From Leptospira ainlahdjerensis (GTDB lineage: Bacteria > Spirochaetota > Leptospiria > Leptospirales > Leptospiraceae), in assembly GCF_016919175.1 (NCBI RefSeq), contig NZ_JAFFPU010000022.1:4803-68802 (forward strand): 64,000 nucleotides of DNA, given 5' to 3'. How positions within the stretch are numbered: the stretch's first letter is position 1; the number at the start of each line of letters is the position of its first letter. Shown here piece by piece: positions 19,367 through 35,441 of this stretch. The translations under genes were made by a program, and so were the position numbers. The notes below the pieces were generated by a model that had not been told where the DNA came from, did no database searches, and saw nothing but the letters and a program-made list of their open reading frames with translations.

Positions 19367-20185
19367 TTAACCCGTCTTATCGTCCGAAGCAAGACTGTGC
19401 TTCTCCGAACCCGTAACTCTTTTTTGAAGGATCGTATTCACGAAATTCTTAAGCTCTATGGGTTTGACCGGATGAGTCATTTCTCCGTCGTAACAAACCG
19501 AAATTTCTCCGGTCTCCTCGGAAGTAACGATCACGATCGAATCCGATTCTTCCGAAATTCCGAGTGCGGCCCTGTGCCTTGCACCCATTCTCGCGTCGTC
19601 CAAATTCTGAGTCATCGGTAAGAACGCACCCGCGCATGCGATTCGGTTTTGTTCGATGATCACGGCCCCGTCGTGAAGCGCCGAATTCTTTTTAAAAATC
19701 GTAAGGAGCAAACTGGTCGAGATGATCGCGTCCAATTGTACGGACTGATCGATGATTTCTTTCAGACTGTTTTCACGAACGATCGCGATGAGGGAACCGG
19801 TCTTATTCTTCGCCATGATCTTTACGGCTTCGGTGATCTCTTCCAGATCGGTCATCTGCTTTAATAAAAAGGGTTGAAAGATTTTCATCTTGGAAAGATC
19901 GGCGGTGATCTTTCTGAGTTCGGGTTGAAGCAAAACGATGATCGCAAAGACGAGAGCCGGGCGGATGTTTTCTATGATCCAGTCGAGGAGTTCGAGCTCG
20001 AAGTAACTCGCAAAAATTCCCAAGAGCCAGATAAGTGCGACTCCGAGGAGAAGTTGAATCCCGCGGGTTCTTCGAATCGTCGTGTAGAATTGATAGATAA
20101 GAACGCTGACGATGAGGACGTCGAGAATGATGATAAACGGATTTTTACCGAGAGGAAAAAGGGATATGTTCTTGAAAAAAAACAA
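19367..20185 (-). CDS. cdaA: Diadenylate cyclase (c-di-AMP synthase)
   Basis: A 272-residue membrane diadenylate cyclase. Three N-terminal membrane helices (about 15-32, 43-62, 75-88) are followed by the DAC domain. The D-G-A catalytic motif is at 172-174 (L-H-D-G-A-V-I-I) and R-H-R at 203-205. It joins two ATP into c-di-AMP, which governs osmolyte uptake and wall homeostasis in most carriers. It is followed by cdaR and lies 15 bases downstream of dapB, so c-di-AMP synthesis is tied to lysine/diaminopimelate genes here. Confidence 0.95.
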   Translation of the reverse strand: MFFFKNISLFPLGKNPFIIILDVLIVSVLIYQFYTTIRRTRGIQLLLGVALIWLLGIFASYFELELLDWIIENIRPALVFAIIVLLQPELRKITADLSKMKIFQPFLLKQMTDLEEITEAVKIMAKNKTGSLIAIVRENSLKEIIDQSVQLDAIISTSLLLTIFKKNSALHDGAVIIEQNRIACAGAFLPMTQNLDDARMGARHRAALGISEESDSIVIVTSEETGEISVCYDGEMTHPVKPIELKNFVNTILQKRVTGSEKHSLASDDKTG

Positions 20186-20199
20186 AACGTCCCCTTCTC

Positions 20200-21897
<1,698 letters not shown>

Positions 21898-21985
21898 ATA
21901 GTGACGTTCCCAAGTTTGGCCTGATTTGGCAATCAAAATCGGTTCGATTTCTGATTGCGAAAGAGAAGGTTTCGTCCAATCTGGA

Positions 21986-23023
21986 ATGCCAGTGGATCAA
22001 ATCGCAAACTTCTGGAACCCGGGAATTCTTTCCGTCCTTCTCTTTCTTATCACCGCAATCCTTTCTTGGATTTACGTCCGTTCGGAGTCATTTGGAATCG
22101 CAGACGTCTCCAACGAGAGAAGTATGCACAGCGGAGTGACCAAAAAGTCAGGAGGAATCTGGATTTTTCTTTCCGTATTCTCCATCGCCTTGGTTTGGTT
22201 CGGCGGTTTTGAGAATGCGGAGGACAAGGTGCTCTTATTTTTCGCGGGTCTCGTTTTCTTTTTTGTAATCGGACTCGCGGACGACCTACTTTCTCTCGGC
22301 GCGGGAATTCGTCTGTTGTTGGAAGTCGCGTTTTTGATTTTTTTCTTTCAACTCTTGCCCGTGAACTTCACTCTTCTCGGTTGGAAACTCGATGGAATCC
22401 CGGGAGCTTCAACGTGCGTTTTGATCGTCTACGTGTTGTTCGTCGTTAACGTATGCAACTTCATGGATGGTTTGGATTCTTTTCTTTCTTCTCATTTTTT
22501 ACTCGCGGTCTTTGCTTTCCCGTTTTTATTTCATTCTTCTTTGCCTCCGATCTATCTCTGGATCTGCGCCGGAGTTTTCGGTTTCCTTGTTTTCAATCTT
22601 CCCAAGGCTCATCTGTTTATGGGAGACGCGGGTTCGCTTCCTCTCGGTTACGCGATCGCCGTTTTACCGCTTCTTTTTATCAACGAGAAGAATTGGCCTT
22701 CGTTTGAGATCACTTCCGCATTCTTCTTGCTTCCCGTTTTTTTTGTGGATGGGATTCTAACGATTCTTCTTCGCCTAAAAGATAAGGAGAATATTCTGAG
22801 GGCGCACAGGAGACATCTCTATCAACTCGTTGCCGTAAGAACGGAAAAAAAAGGGCTCGTGTCGATTGCTTTCACGGCCGCGAATTTACCCGCGATGATT
22901 TTTTTTGGAATTCACAGAGAGGTGAGTATTCCGGGAAGTCTTATCTTTTGGATTTCAGTTGTGGTTTATGCGTCGCTTTACTTTTTTATTTTTGGAAGAG
23001 TTAAATCTACTAAGAATATCTGA
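21986..23023 (+). CDS. Polyprenyl-phosphate glycosyl-1-phosphate transferase (WecA/MraY family)
   Basis: A ~345-residue multi-pass membrane enzyme starting at ATG 21986. A TTG-initiated longer form from 21926 is possible but adds no family sequence. Motifs typical of the superfamily are L-A-D-D-L-L (magnesium), [17 protein letters not shown] and H-R-R-H-L-Y-Q. It transfers a sugar-phosphate from a UDP-sugar to undecaprenyl phosphate on the inner membrane face, beginning a surface glycan such as LPS O-antigen. H-R-R-H points to the WecA type over MraY. The sugar cannot be told. It depends on uppS for its lipid. Confidence 0.9.
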   Translation: MPVDQIANFWNPGILSVLLFLITAILSWIYVRSESFGIADVSNERSMHSGVTKKSGGIWIFLSVFSIALVWFGGFENAEDKVLLFFAGLVFFFVIGLADDLLSLGAGIRLLLEVAFLIFFFQLLPVNFTLLGWKLDGIPGASTCVLIVYVLFVVNVCNFMDGLDSFLSSHFLLAVFAFPFLFHSSLPPIYLWICAGVFGFLVFNLPKAHLFMGDAGSLPLGYAIAVLPLLFINEKNWPSFEITSAFFLLPVFFVDGILTILLRLKDKENILRAHRRHLYQLVAVRTEKKGLVSIAFTAANLPAMIFFGIHREVSIPGSLIFWISVVVYASLYFFIFGRVKSTKNI

Positions 23024-23821
23024 GCTTTCTACGGAAGATCGGTTGAATCGTCGACCGATTCTAATTTCTTTGAACCGTTCCAGGGCCTTTCCCCAAGATC
23101 TGAGATGTGGGAACTCACACGTTTGAAATCGACAAGCCCATTTCGCAAGAAAGGAACTGCCGACCTGGCTCAAAAATTAAAATGTAGGAACTCACACCTC
23201 GACGGGTGAACAGAACTATTCAAGATCCCAATCGAACGAAGACATAGTCAAATTTGTGGGAACTCTTAGGTTTGAATTCGACAAACCCATTTCGCGAGAA
23301 AAGAACTCTATAAAAATGTGGGGCTTTGTCTTCTTTCCCGCGTTTTTCCTTTCTGATTTGAAGAGTTAGGCTTGTCTCAAAATTTGAAATGTGGGAACTC
23401 ACACTTCCGCCGGGTAAAAGAGAAGGATTCAAGATCCCAATCGAACGCGCCATGGCGAAATTTGTAGGAACTCTTACAGAAGGTTCGAATTTTCAAAACA
23501 AGATTTTTCTTCGTCTTTCAAGCTTTGGGACAAACTATCACTGTTTCAGATTGCTTTCCAAAGAACACCTTCTGCCTCTCTTTCTATTTTTGTTGCTCTT
23601 GAATGAATGCAAAAAAAATAATTCAAAATTCAATTTCGAATTTGATTTCCTTTTTAAAACTTGATTTTCAAGTTATAGAATTCAAGGTTTGATATTCCTA
23701 TTTTTGATAGGAATTAAATCTTCGGTCTTCAATTCAAAAGAATTTTGAAATGAGTGACTTTGCGTTTTATAAAATATCCTATTTTGGCATATTCCAATTC
23801 AGGATGTAGAATTGAGTTGTT
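23024..23821. repeat. Repeat-rich intergenic region with nested duplications
   Basis: No gene is supported. Five exact copies of the 10-base core GTRGGAACTC lie at 23107, 23184, 23256, 23391 and 23464. Two longer blocks are each present twice. One (gtttgaa-tcgacaa-cccatttcgc-agaaa) lies at about 23121 and 23269. The other (from tcaaaa-tt through the core, then cgggt and the segment caagatcccaatcgaacg) begins at about 23170 and 23376. The copies are diverged by several substitutions. Below 23500 the sequence becomes A/T-rich and leads into the XRE gene. Confidence 0.8.
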
Positions 23822-24124
23822 TTGTTCAAGTCTCTGCATTCCAAGGAAGCAAAAATCTTTTGTAAGAATCTGATCGCTGCGAGAAAATCTGCGGGACTGA
23901 CTCAGGTCGATGTTGCAAATCTTTTAGGCGAACCCCAATCCTACATTTCGAAAATCGAATCCGGGGAACGAAGGCTCGACGTGATCGAGTTCTGGAGAAT
24001 CTTCAATCTTTTGAAAAAACCCTTCGAATTCTATTTTCACTTTGAGGAAAGATCAGATGCACCGGAGAAAAAAACCAAAACGCTCAGAGCTGCAAGTGGG
24101 AAACGAAAGAGAAAACCGGAGTGA
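23822..24124 (+). CDS. XRE-family helix-turn-helix protein
   Basis: A 100-residue DNA-binding protein of Cro/C1 type. The HTH covers about 15-65 ([23 protein letters not shown]) with the family's E-S-G-E-R-R after it. A basic tail (K-R-K-R-K-P-E) ends the protein. The start is a TTG at 23822; no ATG lies nearby in frame and the ribosome-binding site is weak. It is alone in a repeat-filled island with no toxin-like partner on either side. Targets are unknown. Confidence 0.85.
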   Translation: MFKSLHSKEAKIFCKNLIAARKSAGLTQVDVANLLGEPQSYISKIESGERRLDVIEFWRIFNLLKKPFEFYFHFEERSDAPEKKTKTLRAASGKRKRKPE

Positions 24125-24171
24125 GCGCTGATTTCAGCGTAACCCACCCAGAAGTTGAAAGGATCTTAAAA

Positions 24172-24388
24172 AAATCTGTCGGAGTTACGACGTCCTCCTG
24201 TAAAAGTCGCTGGCCCCACCCAAATTTAGGGTGGAGGGGTGGGTGGTGGAAAAATTCCGGAAATTTTCCTCTATCACAAAATTCTAATTTTGCAAGCAAA
24301 AACCCCCGTGTAGGAACTCCTGCAAAACCCTTTTTCTCGCGACGATTCACATCGTATTTTCTCTTAACTTGTGTGTAAGGTTATGATT
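24172..24388 (+). repeat. ~200-bp dispersed element, copy 1
   Basis: Runs from about 24172 (ctgtcggagttacgacg) to about 24388 (gtgtgtaaggttatg). It matches, in reverse orientation, two copies at 54.39-54.61 and 54.65-54.83 kb. Shared landmarks in order are: ctgtcgga, aaagtcgc-ggcccc, a G-rich segment with gggtggaggggtgggtgg, tttcctctatcaca-aatt, gcaagca, the core gtaggaactc at 24310, and cgacgatt. A small open frame across it shifts between copies and is not a gene. Edges are approximate. Confidence 0.8.
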
Positions 24389-25190
24389 TCAGGCGGGGTA
24401 TGAGTTTCTGCTTTTGAAATTTCGCGATTCTTTCACCAAAGATCCGAATTCTTCTTTTTGTTTTAGGGTTAAACAAATGTTCCGGTCGAGGGTGAAGTTT
24501 CTTTGAAAACCGAATTCGTGAGAGTTCCTACACTTTTCAGGAAAGTCAGGGTCCTCCTTAAAAAAAAATTCTAAGATTCGTTTTTCCCAGACCCGAACGG
24601 AGGAGTTCCTACATTAATTTCAAAAACAAACAACTTCTCGCTCAGATATCGAATCCCTGAAAAGATTTTCTTCTGAAATCTGTGAGAGTTCCCACAAAAA
24701 TCTACAAGAGCCCGGATTCCGAACATCCAAGAGTTAATAGATTTCCTCTGTGAAAAAGATGGAGTTCCTACTTTCATTTCCAAAGTAAAAGAATTCCAAA
24801 CTTTCGTGAAGAATTTTTCTTTGCGATTCGGTTTCGCAACTTGAGAAAATCCTATATTGATTTTTAGAAATTGATTCGGTTCTCCTTTTTACATTTGGCA
24901 GATCAATTTAAACAAAAGATGGAGTTCCTACTTTCATTTCCAAAAGGAAACAAACATCTGCCCGAAGTCGAGCTCCGTTCATAGAAAAATTGTGAGAGTT
25001 CCCACATCGATTTCAAATAAAACAAACCAGAAAAAAATAAACAAAAGACTTCGAGCAAAAAACGTGAAAAGAAAATTCTTCCTCAAAGGAAATCTGACCC
25101 AATCCATTCACATGGTCCGACAAACTTATTCGACTAAAAAATTCTTCTTGCAGCAACTTGCCTTCGGCCCGCTCTTTTACGCGAAAAAGA
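24389..25190. repeat. Cluster of dispersed GAGTTCCYAC motifs
   Basis: About 800 bases without a supportable gene. Six exact plus-strand copies of GAGTTCCYAC start at 24522, 24603, 24686, 24762, 24922 and 24996. Many are preceded by GTGA or GATG and followed by an A/T-rich stretch with ATTTC. A longer unit (aaaagatggagttcctactttcatttccaaa) occurs at about 24754 and 24914. The open frames here cross the repeats and lack coding features. The last copy lies 185 bases beyond the 3' end of the TPR gene at 25191-25691. Confidence 0.8.
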
Positions 25191-25691
25191 TCAGTTGTAG
25201 CGAACGTAGATTCTTTTGAGAGCAAGATTAGCCGGAGGATAATTCGGTTGGATCTGGACCGCTTTTTCGTATTCGAGACGAGCCAATTCGATATGACCTA
25301 AAATTTCCAGACAAGAGCCTGCGTTAAAATAAGGATAAACCGGGACCTCGTATCGAGGAGCGAATTTCGCTTTCTCAAACCAAGGAAGGGCTTCCTCATA
25401 ACGTTTTTGTTGGAGAAGATAAACCCCGATATCATTGAAAGGATTTCCAAGACTGGAATCGGTCTCGATCGCTTTCTTACAAAATTCGATGGCGCGATCC
25501 AATTTTCCGGCAAGGGAATAAGACCATCCTAAAAAAGTCCATGCTTCGGCAGTCGGTTTAGCAGAAATAGACTTTCTATAATGCAAAGAGGCGAGTTTCA
25601 GATTGCCTTTGGTTTGATAATCATAGGCCTTCAAAAAATGTTTCTTTGCTTCTTCCGATTCTCCGAACGATTGTAAGTAGATTGGATTCAT
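25191..25691 (-). CDS. TPR-repeat protein
   Basis: A 166-residue protein with about four TPR units: [13 protein letters not shown] near 22-34, [13 protein letters not shown] near 57, [14 protein letters not shown] near 90, and [11 protein letters not shown] near 128. It ends [10 protein letters not shown]. No signal peptide. It lies 19 bases downstream of a membrane-protein gene and may share its transcript with pdxA. Function beyond protein contacts cannot be read. Confidence 0.86.
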   Translation of the reverse strand: MNPIYLQSFGESEEAKKHFLKAYDYQTKGNLKLASLHYRKSISAKPTAEAWTFLGWSYSLAGKLDRAIEFCKKAIETDSSLGNPFNDIGVYLLQQKRYEEALPWFEKAKFAPRYEVPVYPYFNAGSCLEILGHIELARLEYEKAVQIQPNYPPANLALKRIYVRYN

Positions 25692-25710
25692 TCTTCCTCT
25701 TAGACCTTCC

Positions 25711-26154
25711 TTATTTGGAAGAAAACTTCAAGAATTTCAGAAACGTTCCGTTTAAAAATGCGTCCACTTCGGGAGAAAAGTTATTATAAAGAATAAAACC
25801 GCCCCAATAGATCAGAGTCACGCTCACAAGCGCCTTCGCCAAAGATTTACTTACTTGCGGAGAAGCGGAATAAAAAATTCTAATCAGAGCCACGGGCCAG
25901 AGGAAGAGAAGAAAAAAGTAGGTTCCTCTTCCCATTCCGTAAATCCAGGAAAGAATTTCGACGGGATAACTCACCGTGAGACGTTCGTAGCTCGTCTTTA
26001 ATTCCGGAAAGTATTGGAAGAAGTAAAAAATAAAAATAAAAACGAAGATGATCTTCCAGACAAATTCAAAGTCGGAACGAAAGAGCACAAGAGTAAGTCC
26101 GCAGAACCAGAAGAGGAAGATGGGAAATACGATCTGTTCTAAAAGTCCCGGCAT
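25711..26154 (-). CDS. Hypothetical four-helix membrane protein
   Basis: A 147-residue protein with four hydrophobic stretches (about 7-25, 33-48, 75-94 and 108-124), mostly Phe/Leu/Ile with few charges between. A short soluble C terminus follows ([11 protein letters not shown]). I do not recognise a family. It begins one base after pdxA ends and is followed by the TPR gene after 19 bases, so the three probably form a transcript, but no shared function is evident. Confidence 0.7.
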   Translation of the reverse strand: MPGLLEQIVFPIFLFWFCGLTLVLFRSDFEFVWKIIFVFIFIFYFFQYFPELKTSYERLTVSYPVEILSWIYGMGRGTYFFLLFLWPVALIRIFYSASPQVSKSLAKALVSVTLIYWGGFILYNNFSPEVDAFLNGTFLKFLKFSSK

Positions 26155-26155
26155 G

Positions 26156-27127
26156 TTACCTCGTTTCCGAAATAGAATCCGGATTTCCCTGAACCCGGTG
26201 CAGACATTCTACAAAGCTGGCTGAATCTGCAAGCCCTTTCCCGGCGATGTCAAACGCGGTCCCGTGATCCGGAGAAACCCGAAGAAAGGAAAGACCCAAT
26301 GTAACATTCACACCCTTCTTCCCTTCCCACATCTTAAAAGGAATCAAACCTTGATCGTGATAACACGCGAGATGAAGACCGTATTTTTTTCTCTCCTGTT
26401 CGCCAAACATAGAATCGGCGGATAGCGGACCTTCCACTTTCAAACCTTTCTTTTTTAAGAATTGGATCATCGGTTCCAAAATTTCAGATTCTTCCTTCCC
26501 CACCTTTCCCCCTTCTCCCGCATGCGGGTTGAGTCCGAGAAAGGCCACCGGCTTTTTTCGATCGATTCGATCACAGGAAAGAATCGCGTCCGTCAGAGAA
26601 GGAAGATCGATTCTTCGAAGATGTTCCGGAACCGTTACCAGAGGAACGTGAGTCGTAAGAGGAAGGACCTGCAAATCGTTTCCGGACATGAGCATATACG
26701 TTTTTTTTTGATACGCATCCGCGAGAAATTCCGTATGACCTCGAAACGTAGAAGCTCCCGACGCGATCACCCATTCTTTGCTGAGAGGAAGTGTGATCAA
26801 ATCCCCTCCTCCTTCTTTCTGAAATTCGATTGCAGAGGAAAGAGAAGCAAGAGCCGACCTTCCGGAAAGAACGGAAGGTTTTCCCGGCGTAAAGGAAGCG
26901 GTTTCCTTTTTGGAAAGAGAATCCGGAACGATGGAATAAAGTCCTCTTTCCTCAACTTGAGAAGAAGTGGATATGGGAATGAAGTCTTTCGGAAGCGGAT
27001 AACGTCCGCAGTGAAAGTAGAGAACCGGTCTTGCCTTAGAGATTTTTTTGAGATAAGAAAATGTAGTGAGGAAAAGTTCCGGACTGATTCCGCAGGGATC
27101 GCCTTCTGTAATCAGGATCCGGTTCAC
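26156..27127 (-). CDS. pdxA: 4-hydroxythreonine-4-phosphate dehydrogenase
   Basis: A 323-residue PdxA-family NAD-dependent dehydrogenase of the vitamin B6 (DXP-dependent) pathway, which also uses the DXP made by dxs. The N-terminal [12 protein letters not shown], a G-H-T-E-F-L-A segment near 130, metal-binding histidines in L-N-P-H-A-G-E-G-G near 205, and H-D-Q-G-L-I-P-F-K near 262 are all present. The final [10 protein letters not shown] is intact. Other pdx genes are not in the window. Confidence 0.93.
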   Translation of the reverse strand: MNRILITEGDPCGISPELFLTTFSYLKKISKARPVLYFHCGRYPLPKDFIPISTSSQVEERGLYSIVPDSLSKKETASFTPGKPSVLSGRSALASLSSAIEFQKEGGGDLITLPLSKEWVIASGASTFRGHTEFLADAYQKKTYMLMSGNDLQVLPLTTHVPLVTVPEHLRRIDLPSLTDAILSCDRIDRKKPVAFLGLNPHAGEGGKVGKEESEILEPMIQFLKKKGLKVEGPLSADSMFGEQERKKYGLHLACYHDQGLIPFKMWEGKKGVNVTLGLSFLRVSPDHGTAFDIAGKGLADSASFVECLHRVQGNPDSISETR

Positions 27128-27185
27128 TTTATTAAGAGAATTCCTTTTGATACGAGAAGAAGACCCGTATCAAAAGTTGGATTCA

Positions 27186-27634
<449 letters not shown>

Positions 27635-27751
27635 CTTTCCTGTATGTGGTTTCCGGAGGGAGTTAAATTCACTAAATATGCAGATCCCATCAGAGGGAAA
27701 AGAATTTTTCAGGCTTCCGGCTTGAAAATTGCCGGAATGCGGAGGAATGGA

Positions 27752-28522
<771 letters not shown>

Positions 28523-28611
28523 TTTTGTTCTCCTCGATACGGACTTTTTCCTTGATTGGAAGTTCTTAGAAGATTTTCTAAGTTTTGTTTGAAAGACCAG
28601 CTTTTGTCAAG

Positions 28612-28844
28612 GAGTTCCCACGTTCTTTTCAAAGCAAAACTTTTCTCTTTCAGAAAAACTGTGAGAGTTCCCACGTTCTTTTCAAAGCAAAACTTTGCTC
28701 TTTCAGGAAAACTGTGAGAGTTCCCACGTTCTTTTCAAAGCAAAACTTTACTCTTTCAGGAAAACTGTGAGAGTTCCCACGTTCTTTTCAAAGCAAAACT
28801 TTTCTCTTTCAGGAAAACTGTGAGAGTTCCCACGTTCTTTTCAA
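28612..28844. repeat. 53-bp tandem repeat (about 4.4 units)
   Basis: Units start at 28612, 28665, 28718, 28771 and 28824, exactly 53 bases apart; the last is partial (about 21 bases). Each begins GAGTTCCCAC, followed by GTTCTTTTCAAAGCAAAACTT, a variable T/G/A, CTCTTTCAG and AAAACTGTGA. Only a few positions vary between units (28653 and the T/G/A site). It lies between two minus-strand genes. The final partial unit overlaps the stop codon of the 28841 gene by four bases. There are no variable spacers, so this is a minisatellite and not CRISPR. Confidence 0.95.
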
Positions 28845-30145
28845 TTCTTCTTATAACGTTCCAAAACAAGCCGCAGATAATCCGAATCCGGAAAACGAAA
28901 CAAAAGACTCTCCAAAAGACCGATTCCTTCTTCCGCCTTCCCGGTCTCCACCAGAGCGATTCCATGAAGATAGATCATCTCAGGAGTAAAGCGAAAACGA
29001 CCACACTGTTCGATCGTATTCAGGAATTCTTCGAAATTCTTCTTGAAAAAACGAAGAACGAGTTGAGCGCGTTTTGTAAGATAAGAATCCGGAAGTTTTT
29101 CCTTTACACCCGCGATCTCGTGCTCCACGTTCGAAGACTCCGTAGAATTCAAAAGAATCAAAAGTTCGAATGGAGACAAAGTATAAACGAGATGGTTCTC
29201 CTTCAAGAGCGTATAACGTTTCTCCAAAGAATCGTCCTGACCCGCGAGAATATTGTCCTGCAAGGAACCCAACAAAACGGATCTCCCGTTTTTCTTTTTT
29301 TCCCCTTCGAGCCAGGCCTTTCTGTATTCTCTTGGACGGAATTGCTTTAAGACGAAATAATTTTCGAGATAACCGTGACGGGAAGAATACGCTTTGAAAA
29401 AGGATTCCTTTTCTTCGGAAGTAAACGTCTCGATCACGGAAAGAATTCTTCTTTCGATCGGAAAAACGGTTCGAAAACCGGAAGTCTCGTGTTTGTACAA
29501 AACCCAGGCGAGTCCCAAAAGTCCGGGTTCCTCCCCGGTTACAACGAGGTCGTAGATCGTCTCTCGGTCCTCCAATTCCAAACCGCCGAACTTCCAACGA
29601 AAACCGTATTTCTGAAAACGAGAGTTCCCTTCCTTCTTTAGAGAATCTGAATATTCAATTTTTCCCATCAATGCGAGGACCTGCCTCGCTTCCACGATAA
29701 ACGGAAGATCTTCGTCGAAAACGTGAGTCAGCTCGAGATATTCGTCCAACTCTTGTTCGTGGAGAAGATACGATTCTAAAACTTGAAAGATTTCAGGATC
29801 GGATTGATGATCTTCGATCGCCCTCTCATACAATTCTTCGAAGAAAATTTTCAGAAGATTCTTTTCCCTCTCGGAAAGACCTTCCTCTTCGAAAGGAGAA
29901 GTTGCATCGGCATAAAAACGAAATTCTCCGAAGAGATCGATTCTTAAATTGGAAAATGGAGAATGAACCTTGTTGAGAGCGCCGGAGAAGTATTCTAAAA
30001 TTTTCGATTTGAGTCTGAGGATTTCAGGATTTCTAGGAGCCGGACCCTCGGGCCCTTTTTTCCTAGGAACGATTTTCTCCGTAAAGGAAGAGAGAGTAAT
30101 TTCCGGCCACGCTCCGGTTGTTTTGTCTTTTTCCAGGGTCTGCAT
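28841..30145 (-). CDS. Hypothetical helical-repeat protein
   Basis: A 434-residue, cytoplasmic-looking protein. The start M-Q-T-L-E-K-D-K is polar. Residues 30-60 are basic with Pro (R-K-K-G-P-E-G-P-A-P-R-N-P). From about 100 to the end it is helical with TPR-like pairs, clearest at the C terminus (Y-L-H-G-I-A-L-V-E-T-G-K-A-E-E-G-I-G-L near 393-411). I do not recognise a family. Its stop codon lies within the last partial 53-bp repeat unit, so the repeat array expanded right up to, or captured, the gene end. It is divergent from the transglycosylase gene, 58 bases away. Confidence 0.78.
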   Translation of the reverse strand: MQTLEKDKTTGAWPEITLSSFTEKIVPRKKGPEGPAPRNPEILRLKSKILEYFSGALNKVHSPFSNLRIDLFGEFRFYADATSPFEEEGLSEREKNLLKIFFEELYERAIEDHQSDPEIFQVLESYLLHEQELDEYLELTHVFDEDLPFIVEARQVLALMGKIEYSDSLKKEGNSRFQKYGFRWKFGGLELEDRETIYDLVVTGEEPGLLGLAWVLYKHETSGFRTVFPIERRILSVIETFTSEEKESFFKAYSSRHGYLENYFVLKQFRPREYRKAWLEGEKKKNGRSVLLGSLQDNILAGQDDSLEKRYTLLKENHLVYTLSPFELLILLNSTESSNVEHEIAGVKEKLPDSYLTKRAQLVLRFFKKNFEEFLNTIEQCGRFRFTPEMIYLHGIALVETGKAEEGIGLLESLLFRFPDSDYLRLVLERYKKN

Positions 30146-30203
30146 TGGAATTTCCTTCTTGCGATTGAATCCTTAGGCCGAAAAGAAAATAGAGCAACAA
30201 CGA

Positions 30204-32456
<2,253 letters not shown>

Positions 32457-32895
32457 TGTGAAGATCTTTTTGGTTTGAGATCCAAGCTCCAAAAGAAGTC
32501 CGATCACACTTCTATCTTCGTCGATTTCTTCCCAGTGAAGCCCGATTCCGCCGCCACTGATATTTTTTTTTGCTCGGGAATTGTGGGGGGCAAACGAGGA
32601 AAGTAAGTTAAACGAAAAAAAATTGTAACCGTTGATTTAGAATCCCTTAGGCACAACTTGACTTTGAAGTTTATTAAATTTTTCGCACGCAAGAAAACTA
32701 ATCACCCGTTTAGTATTCAAGAATTCTAAAATGAAAATTGAATCTTCTGAACAAGTTCTTATTCGTTTTGATTTTTTGGATTGTCTCTCTGATAGAAAGA
32801 ATAGGATAGGAATCTGAATCGATTTCAACGCACTTGAACGACCGGACTCCTTATTAGATCCGGCATGATAATTTATATTTTTCCAGGAGAGGAAC
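32457..32895. other. Intergenic region upstream of gltA
   Basis: About 440 bases with no supportable gene; open frames on both strands lack coding character. A strong ribosome-binding site AGGAGAGG lies at 32885-32892, before the ATG of gltA at 32896. A possible -10 element (TTATAT near 32873) has only a weak -35 partner (TTATTA at 32851). The region from 32640 to 32830 is A/T-rich. I see no clear terminator for the transglycosylase gene. Confidence 0.4.
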
Positions 32896-34181
<1,286 letters not shown>

Positions 34182-34185
<4 letters not shown>

Positions 34186-35441
34186 ACATTCCTTCTTCCC
34201 CCGCCTTCCGGTTCCGAAGATATCAGCTGAACCGGAAGAGCGAACTCTCCGTAAAACGAAAACATCCTTGGATCTTTAGCGGTAATCTTTCTTCCGCGGT
34301 AACACCCTTTGCAAATGGAGAATGGCTGACGCTGTTCTCGACGGAAAATCATCCGATCGCAACGGGAATCTATTCCAAGAACGGACTCATACGAATCCGA
34401 GTCATACAAAACCTTCCCGAATTCTCAAAAGAAAAAGTTCGCGAGAATCTAATCTCTTCTCTTCACAAAAGAAAAGAAGTGCGAAAGACGACTAACGCGT
34501 ATCGAATCCTTCACGGGGAAAACGATCTCTTCCCCGGAGTGACCGTGGATAAAATCGGCGGAACTTGGGTCGTGAGGATCTATTCTTCTTCTCTTCTTGC
34601 ATACGGACGATGGGTCGTCTGGAACTTATACGATCTATGCAAGAATTCTAAAGTAGGAGAACCTCTTCCCACGAAAATTCTTTTCGATCCTCCCGAAAAA
34701 ACCGGAAACGATAAAAAACTCTCCGAAAGAATCTGGAGAGGCCCCAAACATGGAAAAGACACAAACCCGATCCTCATCCGAGAAACGATCACTTTACAAA
34801 ACTTGAAATTTCCTGTGGAACTTCCCGGACAAAAGGGAGGAATCTTTTTGGATCTTCGAAACCTTAGAAAATTTCTCTTGGACAAAAAGGAAATCTCCAA
34901 AGGAAAAGATTGTCTTCATCTTTTCTCACATACGGGACTCACTTCGATCTGTATGGATTCTGCGGGAGCGCGTTCCGTGACGTCCGTCGACGGTTCCAAA
35001 GAAGCTTTGGATGCATTTCAAAGAGTTCTGAGTTTAAAAAAAGACGGAAGTTCTTGCAAACACAGATTCGTTCAGAAAAATCTTTTTAGAGAATTGGAAG
35101 AAGTATTGAAGGATCAAAAATTCGGACTGATCGTGATCGATCCCCCGAACCTGACTCCGGATGCGAAGTCGAAAAAGAACGCACTCAAGACCTATGCACA
35201 TCTATTCGGAAGTTCTCTATCGTCACTCCAAGAATCCGGAACTATCATCCTTTGTTCTTGTTCCGGAAGAATCGGTTCGGAAGAATTAGAATCTCTTGCA
35301 AAGAACATTCTTCAGTCCAAGGGTTGGAGATACGAGAAGTTTGAAAGCTTAAAACCGGAAGACGATCATCCGGTAAGAAGTCAGTTCCCAGAAGGAAATT
35401 ATTTTAAGGTACATATCTATGAAAATTGTAAAACAAGCTGA
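34182..35441 (+). CDS. RlmI-like 23S rRNA cytosine methyltransferase, first of a tandem pair
   Basis: About 419 residues from the likely beginning at 34182. The start is uncertain: no ATG/GTG/TTG lies between the end of gltA and the PUA domain, so CTG at 34182 (overlapping the gltA stop) or ATT at 34188 must serve. The open frame extends back to 34068 inside gltA, which is shadow. An N-terminal PUA domain (K-R-K-H-P-W-I-F-S-G-N-L) and a central segment lead to the Rossmann SAM domain (H-L-F-S-H-T-G-L-T-S, V-D-G-S-K-E-A-L), then V-I-D-P-P-N-L and C-S-C-S-G. D-P-P and the C-S-C-S motif fit the RlmI family. Confidence 0.83.

Noticed and set aside
24121..24378. Small ORFs across the ~200-bp element
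   Set aside because: The reading frame changes between the three copies and the peptide (with G-T-P and K-N-P patterns) comes from the repeat itself. Same for frames at 54401-54649 and 54453-55003.
28980..29597. Second minus-strand frame of 205 codons inside the 434-residue gene
   Set aside because: Same strand but another frame; highly Arg/Phe-rich and without helix or domain pattern, unlike the main frame.
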